DNA of 17,965 nt from Ruminococcus_G sp050944415 (GTDB lineage Bacteria; Bacillota; Clostridia; Lachnospirales; Lachnospiraceae), in contig JBMNRA010000057.1 of NCBI GenBank assembly GCA_050944415.1, forward strand, positions 1 through 17,965, in the 5' to 3' direction. Shown here in pieces: positions 14,837 through 17,965 of the stretch (positions within the stretch are counted from its first letter, which is position 1; the number at the start of each line of letters is the position of its first letter). The notes beneath the pieces were generated by a model. It was not told where the DNA came from. It saw only the letters and a program-made list of their open reading frames with translations, and did not search any database. The position numbers and the translations under genes are program-made.

Positions 14837-15955
14837 ATGATGGGGGAGAAGCTGAAAAGAAAGGCAGAAGATATACTGGAGGGAGCCAGGGAGGACATAT
14901 TCAATCATATCCGAAAAGCGTCGGAACAGAAAGGAAAGACGGCGGCGGCAGCGCTTTTTCTGCTGCTGATGGCGGCAGGGTTGGCTGGAGCATTTATATA
15001 CGGGAAGGGACATAATTATTTTGAACAGTCCAACTATGTGGAGGCCGGAACCACTCAGGAGGAGATAAAGGAAGAAAACCGGCCGGAGGAAGCTGTGGAT
15101 GAAGAAATGCAGCAGATTCAGGAAAATCTGGAACGGTACAGAACCAAAGAAAATGTGATGACGGAAGAGAACGTTTACAATATTCTTCTGGTGGGAGTGG
15201 ACAGAACGGCAACTACGGAGGATGCCAATTCGGATTCTATGATACTCCTTTCCATTAATTATGAAAGGCAGAGAATTACAATGATGTCACTGATGCGTGA
15301 TACGTACGTTCACATTCCGGGAATTGGCTATCGGAAACTGAATGCGGCCTATGCCAACGGAGGAGGGGAACTTCTGACGGAAACGGTGACGGAAAATTTT
15401 AAAATTCAGGTGGACCGGTATATGGCGGTTTCTTTTAAAGATATGATTGATATTATCGACGCCATTGGTCCCGTAGCATTGAATTTTACGGAAGCGGAAG
15501 CAGAGAACGCCAATACTACCATGCTCCATATGTGTCAGAATCTGAAAATGGAAGATCAGTATGAAGCGTATGAGATTCCCGGGGCCGGAACTTATCAGTG
15601 CAATGGGCTTCAGGCAGTGGCCTATGCCCGGATTCGGAAGGTGGGGAACGCGGATTATGAGAGGACAGAACGTCAGAGAGAGGTTTTGACAAAGCTGATA
15701 CGGAGGATCAAGCTGATGAGGATTTCCGAGATTGACCGTCTGGCCGGCCGGCTGCTGCCCTGTGTGACGCATAATATTCCGGAAAGCGAGTTCTGGGCTT
15801 TGCTGGGGAAAGCCCCCTCCCTGGTCAATTATGAGGTGGTCAGAAGCCGTCTGCCCTATGACGGGCTGTACTATTCCAGCAATGAGTATCTGGTTCCCGA
15901 CTGGGAAGCGACTTATCTGCGTCTTCAGGAAGAACTGTATGGAAAAAATGATTGA
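14837..15955 (+). CDS. LytR-CpsA-Psr (LCP) family wall-polymer transferase
   Basis: A 372-residue membrane-anchored protein. A basic cytoplasmic N terminus is followed by one helix at about 35-55 (TAAAALFLLLMAAGLAGAFIY), an acidic linker rich in Glu (75-112), and the LCP domain from about 113: NILLVGVDR, SDSMILLSIN, SLMRDTYVHIPG (Arg154), YRKLNAAYANGG, and AYARIRKVGNADYERTERQR (263-281), whose arginines and aspartate bind the polyprenyl pyrophosphate head group. Such enzymes attach teichoic acids, capsule or other lipid-linked glycans to peptidoglycan outside the cell. The start is uncertain: GTG at 14834, ATG at 14837 and ATG at 14840 are in frame behind a weak GAGCGGGG. It has no wall-polymer genes beside it. 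Confidence 0.92.
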   Translation: MMGEKLKRKAEDILEGAREDIFNHIRKASEQKGKTAAAALFLLLMAAGLAGAFIYGKGHNYFEQSNYVEAGTTQEEIKEENRPEEAVDEEMQQIQENLERYRTKENVMTEENVYNILLVGVDRTATTEDANSDSMILLSINYERQRITMMSLMRDTYVHIPGIGYRKLNAAYANGGGELLTETVTENFKIQVDRYMAVSFKDMIDIIDAIGPVALNFTEAEAENANTTMLHMCQNLKMEDQYEAYEIPGAGTYQCNGLQAVAYARIRKVGNADYERTERQREVLTKLIRRIKLMRISEIDRLAGRLLPCVTHNIPESEFWALLGKAPSLVNYEVVRSRLPYDGLYYSSNEYLVPDWEATYLRLQEELYGKND

Positions 15956-15980
15956 GAACTGACGGAAAAAGAGGTATACT
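15952..15980 (+). promoter_or_regulatory. Promoter for the HIT-family gene
   Basis: TTGAGA (15952-15957) and TATACT (15975-15980) are 17 bases apart. The -35 overlaps the stop codon of the LCP gene (15953-15955). The expected start is near 15987, with a leader of about 33 bases that includes AGGAGAGG. Confidence 0.65.
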
Positions 15981-16019
15981 TATAGACGAATAGATTTTGG
16001 TAAAAAGGAGAGGTTTATC

Positions 16020-16439
16020 ATGAAAGATCCAAACTGCGCATATTGTATGGAAGGTGATCTGGTAGCGAAATTCGGCATTAAAATCTGTGAACTGGATCAC
16101 GCACTGGTTTATCTGTTTAAAGAGCAGAGTCACAAAGGCAGATGTATTGTGGCGACCAAATCTCATGTTCCGGATATTACAAAGCTGTCCGACGAAGAGA
16201 GAAACGGTTATTTCGCAGATATGGCCAAAGTGGCGACGGCTATTCAGAAAGCTTTCAATCCGGACAAGATTAACATGGGCGCTTACGGTGATACGGCCGG
16301 ACATACACATTTTCATCTGGTTCCCAAATACAAAGACGAGTTTGAATGGACTCAGGTATTTGCCATGAATCCGGAAAGAGTTTTCTTAAGCGATGCGGAA
16401 TATGATGAAATGATTGCGAAAATCAAAGAAAATCTGTAA
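16020..16439 (+). CDS. HIT family nucleotide-binding protein
   Basis: A 139-residue histidine-triad protein. The triad HTHFHLVP lies at residues 95-102, with His97 and His99 in the HxHxH core (His95-His97-His99), and the N terminus has the CAYC pair (Cys6, Cys9) found in zinc-binding members. The middle part has KGRCIVATKSHVPDI in the position of the usual GHVLVIPKRH strand. HIT proteins hydrolyse nucleoside phosphoramidates, adenylated intermediates or dinucleotides; the substrate here is not known. The gene has its own promoter and a strong terminator, so it appears to be transcribed alone, with AGGAGAGG before the ATG. Confidence 0.9.
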   Translation: MKDPNCAYCMEGDLVAKFGIKICELDHALVYLFKEQSHKGRCIVATKSHVPDITKLSDEERNGYFADMAKVATAIQKAFNPDKINMGAYGDTAGHTHFHLVPKYKDEFEWTQVFAMNPERVFLSDAEYDEMIAKIKENL

Positions 16440-16449
16440 CTGTGAAAAG

Positions 16450-16485
16450 AGACGGTGAGTTTCTGGAGAAGCTCTCCGTCTTTTT
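16450..16485 (+). terminator. Rho-independent terminator after the HIT gene, abutting lemA
   Basis: The left arm 16450-16463 (AGACGGTGAGTTTC) pairs with the right arm 16468-16481 (GAAGCTCTCCGTCT) around loop TGGA, with one T-T mismatch and one G-U, then a T run to 16485. The lemA ribosome binding site AGGAG starts only 6 bases after the T run. Confidence 0.8.
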
Positions 16486-16500
16486 AAAAAAGGAGTTAAT

Positions 16501-17061
16501 ATGATACTGATAGTTCTGCTTGTAATATTTATAATTCTTGTTCTGCTTGTGATATGGGTAATCGCATCCTACAACGGATTCGTAAAACTGCGGAATAAAA
16601 CGGAAGAAGCTTTTTCAGCTATGGATGTTTCGCTGAAAAAGAGGTATGATCTGATTCCCAATTTTGTGGAGACGGTGAAGGGATATGCATCCCATGAGTC
16701 TGCAACACTGGAGAAAGTCATTGTTGCCCGGAATATGGCTATGACCTCCAGAACTCCGGAGGAAACCATAAAAAATGACAATGTTCTTTCAGATACTTTA
16801 AAATCGCTGTTCGCTCTTTCAGAGAATTATCCTGATCTGAAAGCCAGCCGGAATTTTCTGGATCTGCAGGATCAGCTGTCCAGGATCGAAGAGGAGATTG
16901 CCGGAGCACGGAGATTCTATAACGGAGTTGTCAATAAATATAACACCAAGACAGAGATGTTCCCGGGAAATCTGGTAGCGGGTGTGTTCGGATTCCACAG
17001 AAAGCCGCTGTATGAGGTGAATGAAGCGGCGGAACGTGAACAGGTACAGGTGAAATTCTAG
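16501..17061 (+). CDS. lemA: LemA family membrane protein
   Basis: A 186-residue protein with one N-terminal helix (about residues 2-22) and a helical domain on the other side, as in LemA. The conserved core is plain: YNGFVKLRNKTEEAFSAMDV (24-43) followed by KKRYDLIPNFVETVKGYASH and ARNMA. The C-terminal part has YNTKTEMFPGNLVAGVFGF, also typical. Its molecular role is unknown; in many Gram-positive and Gram-negative bacteria it stands next to a DUF2207 protein, as it does here. Start at 16501 with AGGAG 5 bases upstream. No promoter fits between the terminator at 16450-16485 and the ATG. Confidence 0.93.
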   Translation: MILIVLLVIFIILVLLVIWVIASYNGFVKLRNKTEEAFSAMDVSLKKRYDLIPNFVETVKGYASHESATLEKVIVARNMAMTSRTPEETIKNDNVLSDTLKSLFALSENYPDLKASRNFLDLQDQLSRIEEEIAGARRFYNGVVNKYNTKTEMFPGNLVAGVFGFHRKPLYEVNEAAEREQVQVKF

Positions 17062-17071
17062 AGGAAATCCT

Positions 17072-17965
17072 ATGAAAAGATTTAAGAACGTTCTGATTAT
17101 CGCGGTATGGCTTGTGGTTGTCTGTCTGATTTCCAATACGGGATTTCTGATTTCCGTATTTTCCCCTGAAGCGGAAGAGGATCAGAGAGTGGAAGAAGAT
17201 CCTTATATGACTACCAGATCCTACAGGGTGGAATTGAATGTGGGAGAAGATAATTCTTACAGAGCCAGAGAAAGCATCACAGTCAGTTTTCAGAATGCCC
17301 GCCACGGCATTTACCGCTATATTCCCGACCGGGGAAGAATCGCTCTGGCAGGCGAAAACAATGAGGTACGGTATATCCCGTACTATGCGCAGGTTCGTCT
17401 GACGGATTCCGGTGAAAGTGTGGAATCTGATCAGGAAAACGGAAATCAGGTGTTTCGTTTCGGGGATGAGGATCGGACGGTACGGGAGGGAAACTATGTC
17501 TTTTCCTATACTTACCGGCCGGTAACCCAGGATGGATATACGGATTTTTATTATAATATATTTCCTGACGGATGGCAGAATGAGATTCCGGCAGGCAGTT
17601 CCTTTTCTATCCATTTTCCGAAGACGTTTTCCCATGATCTCCTGCAGTTCTACTATGGAAGCTACGGAGAACAGAATCAGGCGGGAGAAATACTTGAGCT
17701 TTCCTGGAATGGCAGTACAGTTACCGGTGTGCTGACACAGTCTCTTCCGGTGGGAAGCGGTCTGACCTGCTACGCGGATATGGAAGAGGGCTATTTTACC
17801 AATGTGGCAGACGCGGGAAATCTTTCAGTCATACTGACTGCCGCCGCATGTATCGTTCTGGTCATACTGACTGTTCTTTTCCTGCTTTTCGGCAGAGATG
17901 AGCCGGTATATCCTTCCATTCAGTATATGCCGCCGGATGATCTGGACAGTGCGGCTGTGGGCTAT
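17072..17965 (+). CDS. DUF2207 domain-containing membrane protein, N-terminal part (3' end outside window)
   Basis: The frame is open from the ATG at 17072 to the window edge, giving 298 residues. Residues about 6-30 form a signal-type helix, followed by a long extracellular beta-rich domain (about 45-240) with the DUF2207 look: RARESITVSFQNARHGIYRY, IPDRGRI, TYRPVTQDGYTDFYYNIFPD (147-166) and FPKTF. A second helix spans about 252-273, then FGRDEPVYPSIQYMPPDDLD and AAVGY, the conserved cytoplasmic stretch. The rest, usually more helices and a low-complexity tail, lies outside. It follows lemA by 10 bases behind GAGGAAA. Function unknown; pairing with LemA suggests a joint envelope role. Confidence 0.9.
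   Translation, partial: MKRFKNVLIIAVWLVVVCLISNTGFLISVFSPEAEEDQRVEEDPYMTTRSYRVELNVGEDNSYRARESITVSFQNARHGIYRYIPDRGRIALAGENNEVRYIPYYAQVRLTDSGESVESDQENGNQVFRFGDEDRTVREGNYVFSYTYRPVTQDGYTDFYYNIFPDGWQNEIPAGSSFSIHFPKTFSHDLLQFYYGSYGEQNQAGEILELSWNGSTVTGVLTQSLPVGSGLTCYADMEEGYFTNVADAGNLSVILTAAACIVLVILTVLFLLFGRDEPVYPSIQYMPPDDLDSAAVGY

Noticed and set aside
14701..14904. Upstream extension of the minus-strand sugar kinase to 14904
   Set aside because: The added residues do not resemble the family, the region holds two promoters, and the ATG at 14700 has a strong GAGGAGG at correct spacing.

Overview
The window reads as a chromosomal stretch of a Gram-positive Clostridia-type bacterium, most likely a Lachnospiraceae-like gut anaerobe. 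This is inferred from AGGAGG-type ribosome binding sites before most genes, tightly packed co-directional genes, ECF-type vitamin import, type III pantothenate kinase, FeoAB, an LCP wall enzyme, and a LemA/DUF2207 pair. No species is claimed. All genes look intact except the two cut by the window edges. No tRNA, rRNA, CRISPR array, insertion sequence or phage gene was seen, and no gap between genes exceeds about 140 bases.

Layout: (1) 1-3493, the end of a branched-chain amino-acid ABC importer (livH 3' part, livM, livG, livF), followed by a cytidylate-kinase-like gene and a long hairpin. (2) 3554-6436, a two-gene envelope module: a soluble GT2 glycosyltransferase and a 718-residue polytopic DUF2298 ('YYY') protein. 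(3) 6492-13792, a co-directional run behind a very good promoter: coaBC, an ECF S component (probably PanT), coaX, feoA, feoB, an O-acetylhomoserine sulfhydrylase (metY-like), a cysteine hydrolase of the isochorismatase fold and a GNAT acetyltransferase. (4) 13789-14700 on the minus strand, a PfkB-family sugar kinase, convergent with the GNAT gene and overlapping it by 4 bases. (5) 14701-14836, a divergent promoter region. (6) 14837-17965 on the plus strand: LCP wall-polymer ligase, a HIT protein with its own promoter and terminator, LemA, and the first 298 codons of a DUF2207 protein.

How the genes fit together: the third block joins pantothenate import (PanT), its phosphorylation (CoaX), and cysteine addition plus decarboxylation (CoaBC), that is, the first half of CoA synthesis from external vitamin B5. 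Ferrous iron uptake and sulfide assimilation into homocysteine follow in the same direction. Blocks 2 and 6 are envelope-directed. The least understood parts are the GT2-DUF2298 pair and the LemA-DUF2207 pair. The most notable non-coding signals are a plus-strand terminator encoded inside the antisense sugar kinase gene, two promoters whose -35 elements lie on or beside the stop codon of the preceding gene, and a terminator directly abutting the lemA ribosome binding site.
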